Below are positions 44,447 through 53,832 of a stretch of 64,000 nt of DNA, piece after piece; position 1 is the first letter of the stretch, and the number at the start of each line of letters is the position of its first letter. Below the pieces are notes generated by a model. That model was given only the letters and a program-made list of their open reading frames with translations, was not told where the DNA came from and did not search any database. A program made the position numbers and the translations under genes. Origin of the DNA: an uncultured Porphyromonadaceae bacterium (GTDB lineage Bacteria > Bacteroidota > Bacteroidia > Bacteroidales > Muribaculaceae); contig CANPGB010000002.1 in assembly GCA_947573485.1 (NCBI GenBank), forward strand, positions 119,681 through 183,680, in the 5' to 3' direction.

Positions 44447-45916
44447 ATGACAACTAAAAAATATATCGGCAGTCGCTTCCGCACGCTTATCCTTGGCACG
44501 GCTATAGCCCTCGGATTCTCAGCGTGCAACCTCGACGAAGACCTCACCGGTCAGCCGACAACCGACAAATTCTTCGGCACTCTCGCCGACTTCAACAGCT
44601 TCATAGCCGGTGCCTACACTCCTCTCTACGCTATCTACGGCTCCGACGCTCCTTACGTTGCCACCGCAGGCGGCGAGGATGTAAATGTGCAGAGCGTGGT
44701 TCGCTGGCGCGGTATCGACCGTGCCGACTTCAACGCCGTAACGAATCCCGACGAAATCACCGACGTGCTCTGGAACAACACCTACGCAAGCATCAGCGCC
44801 TGCAACACCCTCGTGGAGCTCGTCGACGCCAACACCAAACTCGCCCCCGACGACCTCCGCCCCATTGCAGGCGAGGCTCGCTTCCTGCGTGCCCTGGGCT
44901 ACTTCAACATGGTGCGTTGGTTCGGCAAGGTGCCCCTCCTCACCGAGCACAACCAGGCAATGGCTTCTGAAGAGCCCGAGGCCGAGATAAGCGCCATTTA
45001 TGATTATATAGTAGGCGAGCTCACTGCCGCCGAAAGCATGCTCCCCGCGCAGGTTGAGAACCCCTCCAAGCCCTCGTCGGCTGCCGCCTCGGCTCTCCTG
45101 GCAAAGGTTTACCTCACCATGGCCGGGTTCCCCCTCTACAAGGAGGAGTGCCATGCACTCGCACGCGACAAAGCCGCGCAGGTGATGACAGCAGGTTATT
45201 CGCTCAACAACGACTTCCTCGGCCTGTGGTTCTTTGCCAACCGATACACCAACCCCGAGATGATCTTCACACTCTATGCAAGCTCTGATGCAGGCACAGG
45301 CGGCTACATCAACCGTGCCGTGCGCCCCGTGGCCGAAGGCGGTTGGGCCGACTGGACAAGCGACCGCCGCTTTATGGAAACCTTCCCCACCGGCTCGCGC
45401 TTCGACGGCACTTTCTACCTCACTTTCAACGACGGCAGCTCGTGGGAGAGCGCCGATGTTGCAGAACCTTATGTAACAAAACTGCGTGACGGAGGCCCCA
45501 AGGCGGGCGACTTCTACGGCTCGAGCGTGGCAAACCTCGCCGACGGCTTCTACTGCCTTCTTCGTTATGCCGATGTTCTCCTCATCTACGCCGAGGCTGC
45601 CAACAAGGCCGAAGGCGCGCCCTCGAAAGAAGCTTACGGCGCTATCAACGAAGTTCGCCGCCGTGCAGGCCTCGACCCGCTCGCCGGACTCTCGCACGAT
45701 GAGTTCGACCGCGCTGTGCTCAACGAGCGAAACTGGGAGCTTGCCTACGAGTGCAACCGCTGGTTCGACATGTGCCGCCGCCACATCGTTGCCGAGACTG
45801 TGAAGGCGTACTACCCCGACGCTCAGGTTTCCGACAACAACTACCTCCTCCCCAAACCCACCGACCAGCTGTCGATTATGACAGGCGTTACACAAAACCC
45901 CGGTTATACCCATTAA
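44447..45916 (+). CDS. SusD/RagB-family nutrient-binding lipoprotein
   Basis: 489 residues from ATG 44447. Lipobox GFSAC with Cys27; TPR-rich fold with EARFLRALGYFNMVRWFGKVPLL, the SusD N-terminal signature, and LNERNWELAYECNRWFDMCRR near the C-terminus. Acts as lid of the SusC-like transporter. A TTG at 44438 is an unlikely alternative start. Gap of 19 bases after susC. Confidence 0.95.
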   Translation: MTTKKYIGSRFRTLILGTAIALGFSACNLDEDLTGQPTTDKFFGTLADFNSFIAGAYTPLYAIYGSDAPYVATAGGEDVNVQSVVRWRGIDRADFNAVTNPDEITDVLWNNTYASISACNTLVELVDANTKLAPDDLRPIAGEARFLRALGYFNMVRWFGKVPLLTEHNQAMASEEPEAEISAIYDYIVGELTAAESMLPAQVENPSKPSSAAASALLAKVYLTMAGFPLYKEECHALARDKAAQVMTAGYSLNNDFLGLWFFANRYTNPEMIFTLYASSDAGTGGYINRAVRPVAEGGWADWTSDRRFMETFPTGSRFDGTFYLTFNDGSSWESADVAEPYVTKLRDGGPKAGDFYGSSVANLADGFYCLLRYADVLLIYAEAANKAEGAPSKEAYGAINEVRRRAGLDPLAGLSHDEFDRAVLNERNWELAYECNRWFDMCRRHIVAETVKAYYPDAQVSDNNYLLPKPTDQLSIMTGVTQNPGYTH

Positions 45917-45920
45917 TACG

Positions 45921-46979
45921 ATGAAAATCCTCAACATATGCGCAGCCTGCGCGGCTGCTTACGCCACTGTGGCGATTTCGGCTTGTGCCGATCATCATCT
46001 GCCCTCCGACCCCGTGCGCACTATGCCCGTAAAGGCTCTCGTAATCGAGGTCAACGGTGAGGACTACACCGCCGTGCCCTCGCTAACCGACGACGGCGCT
46101 TTCGCCTCCGTGCTCGACCTCGCCGTGAAAATTCCCTCCGTCAACGCAAAAGTCACAACTATCGCCCTCGCCGACGGTTACTCATGCCCCATTGCGGCAG
46201 GCGATCTCGTGACTTTCTCCGACGACTACCTCCTGCCCCTCGAGCTCACACGCGGCAACGCTACCGAGACCTACACGGTGCGTATGTCGTTCAACCCGCC
46301 CCCATTCTTCTACTTTGTGAAGAGCTCTGACAGCGACTCGGAAGGCGCCCGTTACTTCATCGACCTTGAGAACCCCGTAAAGATTGCCTCCGGCACTTAC
46401 GACCGCTACTATGAGGGCGAAGTCGACCTCACCGCTTCAAACTGGGATAACGTAGGACTCGTAACCGAAGACCTCTCCACTATCCTCAACCTTGCAGCCG
46501 GCCCGTGGCCCGCAGTTTCGTTCTACAGCTGGATCCCCGAGCAAAAAGCCGCCAAAGGCGACGGATACTTCCCCAGCGACGGCCCCTGGAACGACTGGCT
46601 CGCCACAAACGGCAACCCCGATATCGTTTCACCCGGCGTATGGCGCGTCAACTACGACTCCGCCTCCAACGTCGTCGATATGACCATGACACAATGGGCT
46701 GTTTCGGGCTCGGCTGTAGCTAAGCTAACACCCATGCGCTACGATGCAAGCACAAAAAGCTGGAGCCTCACAGCCAAGCTCAATCAAGGCTCGTTCATCT
46801 TCGAGACCATACCCGTAGCTTTCGGCGACCCGCGCTTCAACCTCGGTCTCCGCACCGGCATCCTCGGCCAGCTCGGCTCTGAGGGCGACGCTATAGAAGT
46901 GGGCACCGCAGGTGAATACCGCATAACCCTCACACTCTCCAACTCTCCTTACTACACATTCTCTCTCTCCAAGATATGA
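45921..46979 (+). CDS. Surface glycan-binding-type lipoprotein (SusE/F position)
   Basis: 352 residues; signal peptide with lipobox ISAC (Cys22). N-terminal Ig-like region (about 30-115), then beta-rich domains ending in EYRITLTLSNSPYYTFSLSKI, typical of C-terminal strands of SusE/SusF-like proteins. Position directly after susD suggests a surface glycan-binding protein. No known family is firmly recognised. Confidence 0.7.
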   Translation: MKILNICAACAAAYATVAISACADHHLPSDPVRTMPVKALVIEVNGEDYTAVPSLTDDGAFASVLDLAVKIPSVNAKVTTIALADGYSCPIAAGDLVTFSDDYLLPLELTRGNATETYTVRMSFNPPPFFYFVKSSDSDSEGARYFIDLENPVKIASGTYDRYYEGEVDLTASNWDNVGLVTEDLSTILNLAAGPWPAVSFYSWIPEQKAAKGDGYFPSDGPWNDWLATNGNPDIVSPGVWRVNYDSASNVVDMTMTQWAVSGSAVAKLTPMRYDASTKSWSLTAKLNQGSFIFETIPVAFGDPRFNLGLRTGILGQLGSEGDAIEVGTAGEYRITLTLSNSPYYTFSLSKI

Positions 46980-48676
46980 AAATGACCATTATAACAGCAG
47001 CTCTGTGCTCCATGCTCGCACTCGGAGCATGCTCGTGGGATAAAGGACCCGATGCCCCAGGCACACCGCCCGGTAACAACGTCGCTACCGACGGCTCGCT
47101 CCGTGGAGCCGTAGTGGGCAAGTATGTGCGTTTCTCCCAAGGCGCGCCCTACGCAGGCGAGGAATCTTCTCTCTGGGCCGATACCGTATGGCGCAACGAC
47201 CGTGCATACAGCCAGATAGCCCTATGGACAGAGCCGGGCACCAAAGTCACCGGCCTCACTTTCGAGTTCACTCCGCTCAAAAACTATGAGTCGGAGATTC
47301 CGGCCGAAGCCATACGCCTGCGCTCTGTGCAGTATGTGGCGGGCGACGTCGAACCCTCTGTCGATGCCCAGCCCCTGCCGAGGCCCGAAGCTTTCATAGC
47401 CGACGCCCTCGCCGAAAGCCTCCCCACCACAATCGCCGACGGCGAGCAGGCATACCTCTGGCTCACCGCCGACATACCCGCCGACTGCACCCCCGGCACC
47501 TACACAGGCTCGCTGAGCGTGCTCAGCGAAGGCAGGGAGATTCTATCCTTCGACATACGCATGCTCGTGGCGCCGCACACCCTCCCCGACCCCGCGCAGT
47601 GGAAATTCCACCTCGACCTTTGGCAGTTCCCCTTCCAACTCCCCTCGCTCATCGAAAGCAACGGCTCGATGTCGGTAGCCCCGCTCTCCGAAGCTCACTT
47701 CGACCTCCTGCGCCCCTTCTACACCCTCCTTGCCGACGCTGGGCAGAAAGCCATAACCACTTATATCAAAGACGGCGCTTTCAACAAAGGTCAGACTATG
47801 GTGAACTGGAGCCGCACCGCCGACGGCAGCTGGAACTTCGACTTCTCGCCCTTCGACCGCTACATCGAGTTCATGCAATCGCTCGGTATCGACGGGCAGA
47901 TAAACTGCTTCTCCATAGCCGGTTGGAACAATTCCGTTGGCTACACCGACCACACAGGCGCAGCCCGCACCCTAAACCTCCCCATAGGCTCGGCTGATTT
48001 CAACTCAACATGGACAGCCTTCCTCTCGTCGTTCCGCAGCCACCTCCAGAGCAAAGGCTGGTTCGACAAAGCCGTGCTGTTCATGGACGAGAACAACGAC
48101 GCCGACATGCAGAAGATTGTAAACCTCATCCGCTCCTGCGGGGCCGACTGGAAAATAGGTCTCTCGGGCCGCAACATGACAGCCGCCATAGAGAAAGAGC
48201 TTTACAACTATTCAACTATCATCGGCGCTTATCCCTCGGCAACAGGTATCACACTGCCTATATTCTACACAAGCTGCTCGCAGAAGCACCCCAACAACTA
48301 CGTCACCACAACCACGGCTCCCGCCGAAATGACGTGGATGGCATGGCATGCAATGGCGCTCGGATTCAAAGGCTACCAGCGCTGGGCTTTCGACTACTGG
48401 ACGCTCTCTGACCCGCTCAACGCACGCGACCGCGGCAACACCGCAGGCGACTTCAGCATGATTTACCGCAGCGGCAACACCACCGACGCCAAACCTCTCT
48501 CGAGCATACGCTTCGAAATGCTGCGCGACGGTATACAGGACTTCGAGAAAGCCCGCATCTTAGGCGTCAACCGTCTCTCCTCTGTTTTGGCGGCTTTCCG
48601 CGACATCAACGCCACCGACGCTACTGCCGCAGTGGCCGCAGCACAGTCTCAGATTAAAAAACTCTCCGTACAATGA
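46976..48676 (+). CDS. GH123/DUF4091-like glycoside hydrolase lipoprotein
   Basis: 566 residues, lipobox LGAC (Cys19). N-terminal beta-sandwich (about 40-200, including LWLTADIPADCTPGTYTGSLSV, the usual NPCBM-associated/Ig domain of these enzymes), then a TIM-barrel-like domain with VLFMDENND (Asp371-Glu372, the Asp-Glu pair of GH123 substrate-assisted catalysis) and the DUF4091 ending MIYRSGNTTDAKPLSSIRFEMLRDGIQDFEKARIL. GH123 enzymes are beta-N-acetylgalactosaminidases. ATGA overlaps with both neighbours. Confidence 0.8.
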   Translation: MKMTIITAALCSMLALGACSWDKGPDAPGTPPGNNVATDGSLRGAVVGKYVRFSQGAPYAGEESSLWADTVWRNDRAYSQIALWTEPGTKVTGLTFEFTPLKNYESEIPAEAIRLRSVQYVAGDVEPSVDAQPLPRPEAFIADALAESLPTTIADGEQAYLWLTADIPADCTPGTYTGSLSVLSEGREILSFDIRMLVAPHTLPDPAQWKFHLDLWQFPFQLPSLIESNGSMSVAPLSEAHFDLLRPFYTLLADAGQKAITTYIKDGAFNKGQTMVNWSRTADGSWNFDFSPFDRYIEFMQSLGIDGQINCFSIAGWNNSVGYTDHTGAARTLNLPIGSADFNSTWTAFLSSFRSHLQSKGWFDKAVLFMDENNDADMQKIVNLIRSCGADWKIGLSGRNMTAAIEKELYNYSTIIGAYPSATGITLPIFYTSCSQKHPNNYVTTTTAPAEMTWMAWHAMALGFKGYQRWAFDYWTLSDPLNARDRGNTAGDFSMIYRSGNTTDAKPLSSIRFEMLRDGIQDFEKARILGVNRLSSVLAAFRDINATDATAAVAAAQSQIKKLSVQ

Positions 48677-50727
48677 ACCCCCTTTTAAGGTTATGGTTTG
48701 CAGCAGCTGTCGTGGCGCTCTCGTGCGCCGCGACAGCCAAGGCTGCCTCTGCTAAAGTGTTCCCGGTAATTCCCGAACCGCAGAAAATTGAAAACCGCCG
48801 GGGAGCCTCTCTCGCCCCTTCGGCTCTTACACACATCACAGTGAGCGGCGCTGAAATGCCCGTGCTCTACGGTGCCCTCGACCGCCTGCCGCAGGGCAAA
48901 CGCGCCGGTGCCGGCGTGCAACTGCTCATCGACTCCATAGCAAGCCCCGAATCTCCCGAAGGCTACATCCTCGACATCGACTCAAAAGGCGCCACCGTGC
49001 GCTCGCGCGATGCCGCCGGCCTCTTCTACGGAGCAATGACTCTCAGCCAACTCATCGACGACAGCAACGAGACGGCAAGCCCTCTCGCCCCCATGCACAT
49101 CGAAGACTTCCCCGTGCACCCCGTGAGAGCCGTGCACTTCGACTCCAAACACCACCTCGACCGCACCGAGTACTACTACCGACTCATCGACCGCCTCGCT
49201 TCGTGGAAAGTAAACACCGTGATTTGGGAGCTCGAAGACAAATTCCAATACACCCGTCGGCCCGAGTGCTCCGCTCCCAATGCCCTCAGCGCTCAGGAAA
49301 TGAGAGCAATATGCGACTACGCACATGAGCGCAACATCGACATCAACCCGCTCGTGCAGGGTCTGGGCCACGCCGGTTACATCCTCAAGCACCACTGGGA
49401 GCTGCGAGAGAGCCCCGACAGCGACTGGGAGTTCTGCCCCGCCAACGACGCTACCTACGACCTCCTCTTCGACCTCTACACCGACGCCCTCGAAGCCATG
49501 CCTCACGGCAAATACCTCCACATTGGCGGCGACGAAATCACAGAGATAGGTATTGACGAACGGTGCCGCGCCACGGGCCTCACACCCTTCCAGCTCCAGA
49601 TGAAATGGCTGCAACGCGTGTGCGACTTCGCCCGCGAGCACGGCCGCACACCAATCTTCTGGGACGACATGCCCCTCAAATACGGCGACCTGTGGTGGGT
49701 GATTCACGGCGGCCTCTCCGATGCGGAAGTCGACGCCAACTGGCACACCGACCGCCTCGACGAAGCTATCGAAATGTTCCCGCGCGACTGCGTTTACATG
49801 CGGTGGCACTACGACGACCCCACTATCTACCCACACCTCAAAGTCCTCGACTGGTACAAAGACAAAGGCCTGCGCGTAATGGGTGCCACGGCAGCTGCCG
49901 ACGGCGGCAGCCCCTACATGCCACGCTTCGGCTCCAAAATAAGCCACATACACGCCTTCTGCCGCCTCGCCAACGACTACAATCTCGACGAAGGCATATT
50001 CGCCACCTGCTGGGACGACGGCTCGCCCCACTGGGAGACCGTGCAACGCGGCTTTGCTGCACTCGGCGAATACGGCTGGAAGCCCGACGGGCGCGATGAG
50101 AACGACTTCAGAGAAGCCTTCGCACGCAACTACTTCGGCCTGCACGACAAAGGCGCCACAGCCTTCATCGAAGACCTTGAGAACGCAGCCAACTTCTTCG
50201 ACGGCGCTCTTATAGTCGACGGCCGGCGCAACCCCGCATGGCAAGTGCGCGACTACACGCTCATCGACCTCCCCGACCCCGCCAAGCCCGGCGACTGGAG
50301 CAAGCGCCATGCTGCCCGCCTCGACTCGGCACGCGCACAGATCGACGACTGCCGTCGCATAGCAACAGCTATCACCGACGCTCGCGCCAACGCCCTGCGC
50401 AACCGCTACACACTCGACATCTACCAACGCAACTGCGAGCTCTTCGCCTTCCCCGCACAGCTCCTCCTCGCTCTCGCCGACGTAGACTCGCAAGCCGACA
50501 GCGCATCGAAAGACCGCCTGCTCGCCCTTATTGATGACTTCGACGCTCTGAAAGCCGACTTCATCGACACCTACGGCCGCACCCGCTTCATGACCCAACC
50601 CGCCGGCTACGTTGCCGACATGAACCACCACAAACACCTTGCAGCCCTCACCCCCGATGCACAATGGCTGTTCCTATACGAGAACGCCTGCATCGACAGC
50701 ATCCGCAAATGGCTGGCTGAGAAATAA
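48673..50727 (+). CDS. GH20 family beta-N-acetylhexosaminidase
   Basis: 684 residues with signal peptide (about 1-26), GH20b N-terminal domain (about 27-145), then a TIM barrel with the GH20 catalytic pair in YLHIGGDEITEIG (Asp287-Glu288) and a helical C-terminal part. Removes terminal beta-GlcNAc or beta-GalNAc. Exo-acting domain layout resembles the subset with substrates such as mucin or glycolipid HexNAc; specificity is not visible. Last gene of the locus, followed by a terminator. Confidence 0.9.
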   Translation: MNPLLRLWFAAAVVALSCAATAKAASAKVFPVIPEPQKIENRRGASLAPSALTHITVSGAEMPVLYGALDRLPQGKRAGAGVQLLIDSIASPESPEGYILDIDSKGATVRSRDAAGLFYGAMTLSQLIDDSNETASPLAPMHIEDFPVHPVRAVHFDSKHHLDRTEYYYRLIDRLASWKVNTVIWELEDKFQYTRRPECSAPNALSAQEMRAICDYAHERNIDINPLVQGLGHAGYILKHHWELRESPDSDWEFCPANDATYDLLFDLYTDALEAMPHGKYLHIGGDEITEIGIDERCRATGLTPFQLQMKWLQRVCDFAREHGRTPIFWDDMPLKYGDLWWVIHGGLSDAEVDANWHTDRLDEAIEMFPRDCVYMRWHYDDPTIYPHLKVLDWYKDKGLRVMGATAAADGGSPYMPRFGSKISHIHAFCRLANDYNLDEGIFATCWDDGSPHWETVQRGFAALGEYGWKPDGRDENDFREAFARNYFGLHDKGATAFIEDLENAANFFDGALIVDGRRNPAWQVRDYTLIDLPDPAKPGDWSKRHAARLDSARAQIDDCRRIATAITDARANALRNRYTLDIYQRNCELFAFPAQLLLALADVDSQADSASKDRLLALIDDFDALKADFIDTYGRTRFMTQPAGYVADMNHHKHLAALTPDAQWLFLYENACIDSIRKWLAEK

Positions 50728-50746
50728 TCACAAGTAAAAACCTTAA

Positions 50747-50790
50747 CGCCCGGTGCTCCGCTTACAACGGTTGCATCGGGCGCTTTATTA
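50747..50790 (+). terminator. Rho-independent terminator of the utilisation locus
   Basis: CGCCCGGTGC ... GCATCGGGCG, followed by CTTTATTATAG, 20 bases after the GH20 stop. Confidence 0.8.
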
Positions 50791-51151
50791 TAGTGTAAAA
50801 ATCGTGGGCCGGTAAAAAAATTGCGGTTGAAAAACCGCATGCACAAAAAAAATTGCTTATCTCCCGACAAGCAATCCAGTTAACCTTAAATCTATACCAT
50901 GAAAAACACGATGCAAAATTATAGCTATCACGGCTTTCATGCAAGTATTTGTGGCATTATTTCACTTTATATTAACATTCTTTAGAGCACCTTGCCCGAG
51001 CCCACCTATTTGCTTGCAATTTCTTGCAGAAAAAGCCGGAGTCCCTGAGCAAAATGCCAGCGAGGCATATATAACTGCGCTTACACAGATATATGCCTCG
51101 TTAACATTTTTATACAATGGAGCCAAGCCGCTGTCAATCAGCGTCTATCGC
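50791..51151. other. Intergenic region with hairpins and a possible relic gene start
   Basis: Contains a GCGGTT/AACCGC hairpin (about 50822-50840), an ATTGCTT/AAGCAAT hairpin (50851-50875) and a 28-codon open frame from ATG 50900 (MKNTMQNYSYHGFHASICGI...) preceded by TTAACCTTAAATCTATACC, which looks like a normal leader of this genome. The frame ends at 50986; I see no longer protein-coding continuation. Downstream is the hairpin at 51061. Confidence 0.4.
51061..51100. terminator. 12-bp perfect hairpin at the 3' side of the choloylglycine-hydrolase gene
   Basis: CGAGGCATATAT (51061-51072) and ATATATGCCTCG (51089-51100) with 16-base loop. It lies 52 bases beyond the stop of the minus-strand gene; U-rich sequence follows on the plus-strand side (ACATTTTT), so its use as terminator is uncertain. 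Confidence 0.5.
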
Positions 51152-52189
51152 TTACCACATAGGGGTAAAGCCATTGCTCTTCTCAAGCAGGTCGTTGGCA
51201 CAGCCGGTGAAGCCGGGGTGCTTGGTGGTGTCGAACTTCAGAATAGGAGCACCGGGGTTGAGGCGGAGGCGCCCGAGGTCAATCCAGAAATCGCCTGTCG
51301 AATCGGCAAACTTGAAGTAGTATTTACCGCCGGTTGCATCAGCCACCGACCGCCATTGGGTCGACGACACATTAGGCTCACCCTCAATCTCATAGCCATA
51401 GGGGACGCTCACTGTGCCCATTATGCTCTCAAGCGAGCCAAGCGCCTGCGGATAGTCGAAGTCGGTAGGCACATGGTTGATAAAGAAAGAGGCGCGCACA
51501 AAGCGGTCGGCGCTCTTCACCGTGCCCGGCAGCATGTTCACGCCGCCAACGCCGGTCCAATAGGCCTCAATAGCCTGCATCTGAGGCAGCGGAGGATCGT
51601 TGGTCAGCACCTTGTACTCCTTGCCGCGGTGCAGCACCAGTTTGCCGTCTACATATTCCATTACCAGCGTGTCGCCGGTGGTGTCGGTCACAGCCCAGTG
51701 CAGGGTCGAGACAGTGCCCCCGTCGAAAGTCTTGCCGAAGATTGCAAACTCATTGGCCTGCAGCCATGCGGCCACCTCGTCGACAGTGGCGAAGTTATCA
51801 AGGAAATAGCTCACGAGCATCGCCAGGCTCATCACGGGAGTATCGCCCGAGCCCGTCGATATTTTATATACTGTGCCTTTACAGAAGAGGCCGTTCATCA
51901 CCAGACCCTTCTCGTTCATGCCCTCGGTCACGCCGCCGTCGTAGCCCACGGCGAGCACAGAGCCGTAGCGTGAGCGCCAGTTGAGGCAGGGTTCCTCAGG
52001 CATGCTCGTCTTGGCAACGCCGGCAGGATATACATATACATTTGTGGGGATAGGCGTGCGCCAGTCAAGAGTACGGCCAACAAGCACATAGCCCTTGTCG
52101 CCGAGATATACCACGCGCGAGCACGCATCAGCCCCGGCCCATGCCGAAGCCACAAGTGCGGCTGCCGCTAAAAATTTAAGAACTTTCAT
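51152..52189 (-). CDS. Choloylglycine hydrolase/penicillin V acylase family (Ntn) enzyme
   Basis: 345 residues with a signal peptide whose predicted end exposes Cys23 (GADACSRVVYLGDKG), the N-terminal nucleophile of linear amide C-N hydrolases. The family's TLDW (about 38-41), N-x-Y-x(V)P and GMNEKGLVMNG motifs follow. Members cleave conjugated bile acids or penicillin V; which one is not decided by sequence, and periplasmic export as here is usual in Bacteroidetes. Monocistronic. Confidence 0.85.
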   Translation of the reverse strand: MKVLKFLAAAALVASAWAGADACSRVVYLGDKGYVLVGRTLDWRTPIPTNVYVYPAGVAKTSMPEEPCLNWRSRYGSVLAVGYDGGVTEGMNEKGLVMNGLFCKGTVYKISTGSGDTPVMSLAMLVSYFLDNFATVDEVAAWLQANEFAIFGKTFDGGTVSTLHWAVTDTTGDTLVMEYVDGKLVLHRGKEYKVLTNDPPLPQMQAIEAYWTGVGGVNMLPGTVKSADRFVRASFFINHVPTDFDYPQALGSLESIMGTVSVPYGYEIEGEPNVSSTQWRSVADATGGKYYFKFADSTGDFWIDLGRLRLNPGAPILKFDTTKHPGFTGCANDLLEKSNGFTPMW

Positions 52190-52197
52190 AGTCGGAA

Positions 52198-52223
52198 CGT
52201 TATATAGTTATGAATATATAACG
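52198..52223 (-). repeat. Start-proximal inverted repeat, 9-bp arms
   Basis: CGTTATATA (52198-52206), 8-base spacer, TATATAACG (52215-52223). It ends 9 bases upstream of the start codon of the minus-strand choloylglycine-hydrolase gene. It may act as an operator or a leader hairpin. Confidence 0.55.
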
Positions 52224-52244
52224 CCCGCCACTACCTACTTGTTC

Positions 52245-53723
52245 TCAATACTGCAGGTAGATAAACGGCACAAGTTCGCTCTGGCGAGCCTGTATCACCA
52301 GGAAGATTATCGCCGACAGCAGAACTGCCTGCCACACAAGCGGTAGCGTGGTATACGCCTCGGCCACTCCGGCGCTCCAGCGGCGTGGTGTGAGATGCGC
52401 CACAAGCCCCACGCCAAGGGCAAGCACTATCATCATATACCCCTCAACAAACTGCGGCGCAACCGAGGCGTGGAAATCTCCGAACACCTGCCCAGCCATG
52501 GCGCCAACGGTAGCGAGGTCGGGAGCTCGGAAGAAAGTAAAGCCTATGACTACCAAAGCAAAAGTGACCGCCATATTGGCTATGCGGATGTCGAGCCGCC
52601 CGCGCGCACTCTCGGGCACGCGCCACACCTTGCGCAGCGACTTATGCAGCACGAGCAGAAGCCCGTGATACGCGCCCCATATTATATACATCACCGACGC
52701 CCCGTGCCACAGACCACCTATCACCATGGTTATGAACTGGTTGAAATAGGCACGAGCCTTGCCACGGCGGTTGCCCCCGAGAGGTATGTAGAGATAGTCG
52801 CGCAGCCATGTGCTGAGCGATATATGCCAGCGGCGCCAGAACTCCGTGGGGTTCTGCGACTTGAAAGGCGCCGCGAAATTCTCCTTGAAGCGGTAGCCCA
52901 TGAGCAGCGCAAGGCCTATAGCCATGTCGGAGTAGCCCGAGAAGTCGCAGTAGAGTTGGATTGTGAACCCTATGGCGCCCATTAAATTCTCGAAGCCCGT
53001 GTAAAGCGACGGATTATCGAAAATACGGTCAACAAAATTCCCGCTTATATAGTCGGCTATCACCACTTTCTTCACAAGACCGGTCATTATCAGAAAGAGC
53101 CCCTCCGAAATCATAGCAGGCGTAGCCGGGCGGTTCTCACGTATCTGCGGAAGCATATCCTTGGCGCGCACCACGGGCCCGGCAAGCAGCGGTGGGAAGA
53201 AAGTGAGGAAGAAGAAGTAGTCGAGGAAGCACCTGCAAGCTCGCATCTCGCCTCGGTAAATATCCACTATATAGCTTATCGAGCGGAAAGTAAAGAACGA
53301 AATTCCGGCGGGCAGGAGCACCTCAAGAGGGTCAAATGTGCGACCCATGATACTCCCGACTGCATCGGCCAGCAGATTGAAATACTTGAAGTAGACGAGC
53401 ATGCCCACATTGACACACACATTGAGCGCCACTATCCCGCGTCGCACCGCCGCCGAATGCGAAGCATCAAGCCAAAGCCCAAGCAGCCAGTCACTCAGGG
53501 CCACGCCACAAAGTATAAACACGCACCACGAGCCCGATTTATAATAGAAATAAAGCGAGAACGCTATCACAAGCAGCATCTTCACCGTACGCTGTCGCCG
53601 CACGGCCTGATAGAAGACCATAAACAACGCGAACAACACCAGGAAAAGGCCCGTGTTGAAAAGCATGGGGTGCGATGCGTCGTAGCTAAGTAAGTCGAGT
53701 AGCCGAGAGAGAATATGTTCCAT
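52245..53723 (-). CDS. MBOAT family O-acyltransferase (AlgI/DltB-like)
   Basis: 492 residues from ATG 53723, with about 10-12 membrane helices; the MBOAT core FRSISYIVDIYRGEM, RRWHISLSTWLRDYLYIPLGGNRRG and the catalytic His region GGLWHGASVMYIIWG are all present. Transfers acyl groups to extracytoplasmic polymers, as AlgI does for alginate. The usual SGNH-type partner is not next to it. An upstream start at 53744 would add only MYFCAAI, so the exact N-terminus is uncertain. Confidence 0.9.
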   Translation of the reverse strand: MEHILSRLLDLLSYDASHPMLFNTGLFLVLFALFMVFYQAVRRQRTVKMLLVIAFSLYFYYKSGSWCVFILCGVALSDWLLGLWLDASHSAAVRRGIVALNVCVNVGMLVYFKYFNLLADAVGSIMGRTFDPLEVLLPAGISFFTFRSISYIVDIYRGEMRACRCFLDYFFFLTFFPPLLAGPVVRAKDMLPQIRENRPATPAMISEGLFLIMTGLVKKVVIADYISGNFVDRIFDNPSLYTGFENLMGAIGFTIQLYCDFSGYSDMAIGLALLMGYRFKENFAAPFKSQNPTEFWRRWHISLSTWLRDYLYIPLGGNRRGKARAYFNQFITMVIGGLWHGASVMYIIWGAYHGLLLVLHKSLRKVWRVPESARGRLDIRIANMAVTFALVVIGFTFFRAPDLATVGAMAGQVFGDFHASVAPQFVEGYMMIVLALGVGLVAHLTPRRWSAGVAEAYTTLPLVWQAVLLSAIIFLVIQARQSELVPFIYLQY

Positions 53724-53782
53724 AATTGCGGCGCAAAAATACACAAAATTCCCCGTACTCGCGCTATTGCCTCGCGCTTTCC

Positions 53783-53813
53783 TTTGCTGTTTGCGTTATT
53801 ATTTGTACCTTTG
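53783..53813 (+). promoter_or_regulatory. Promoter of uvrB
   Basis: TTTG (53783-53786), 19-base spacer, TACCTTTG (53806-53813). Consensus Bacteroidales promoter; start of transcription about 53820, leader of about 13 bases. Confidence 0.85.
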
Positions 53814-53832
53814 TAAGTTAATCTCTCAGAAA

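Noticed and set aside
44519..45937. Long minus-strand open frame opposite the susD-like gene
   Set aside because: Antisense shadow of a SusD gene with a normal lipobox and signatures.
48982..50664. Very long open frame on the minus strand opposite the GH20 gene
   Set aside because: It lies entirely inside a well-supported GH20 gene, has a Val/Glu/Ala-rich composition typical of antisense frames in GC-rich genes, and no recognisable domain.
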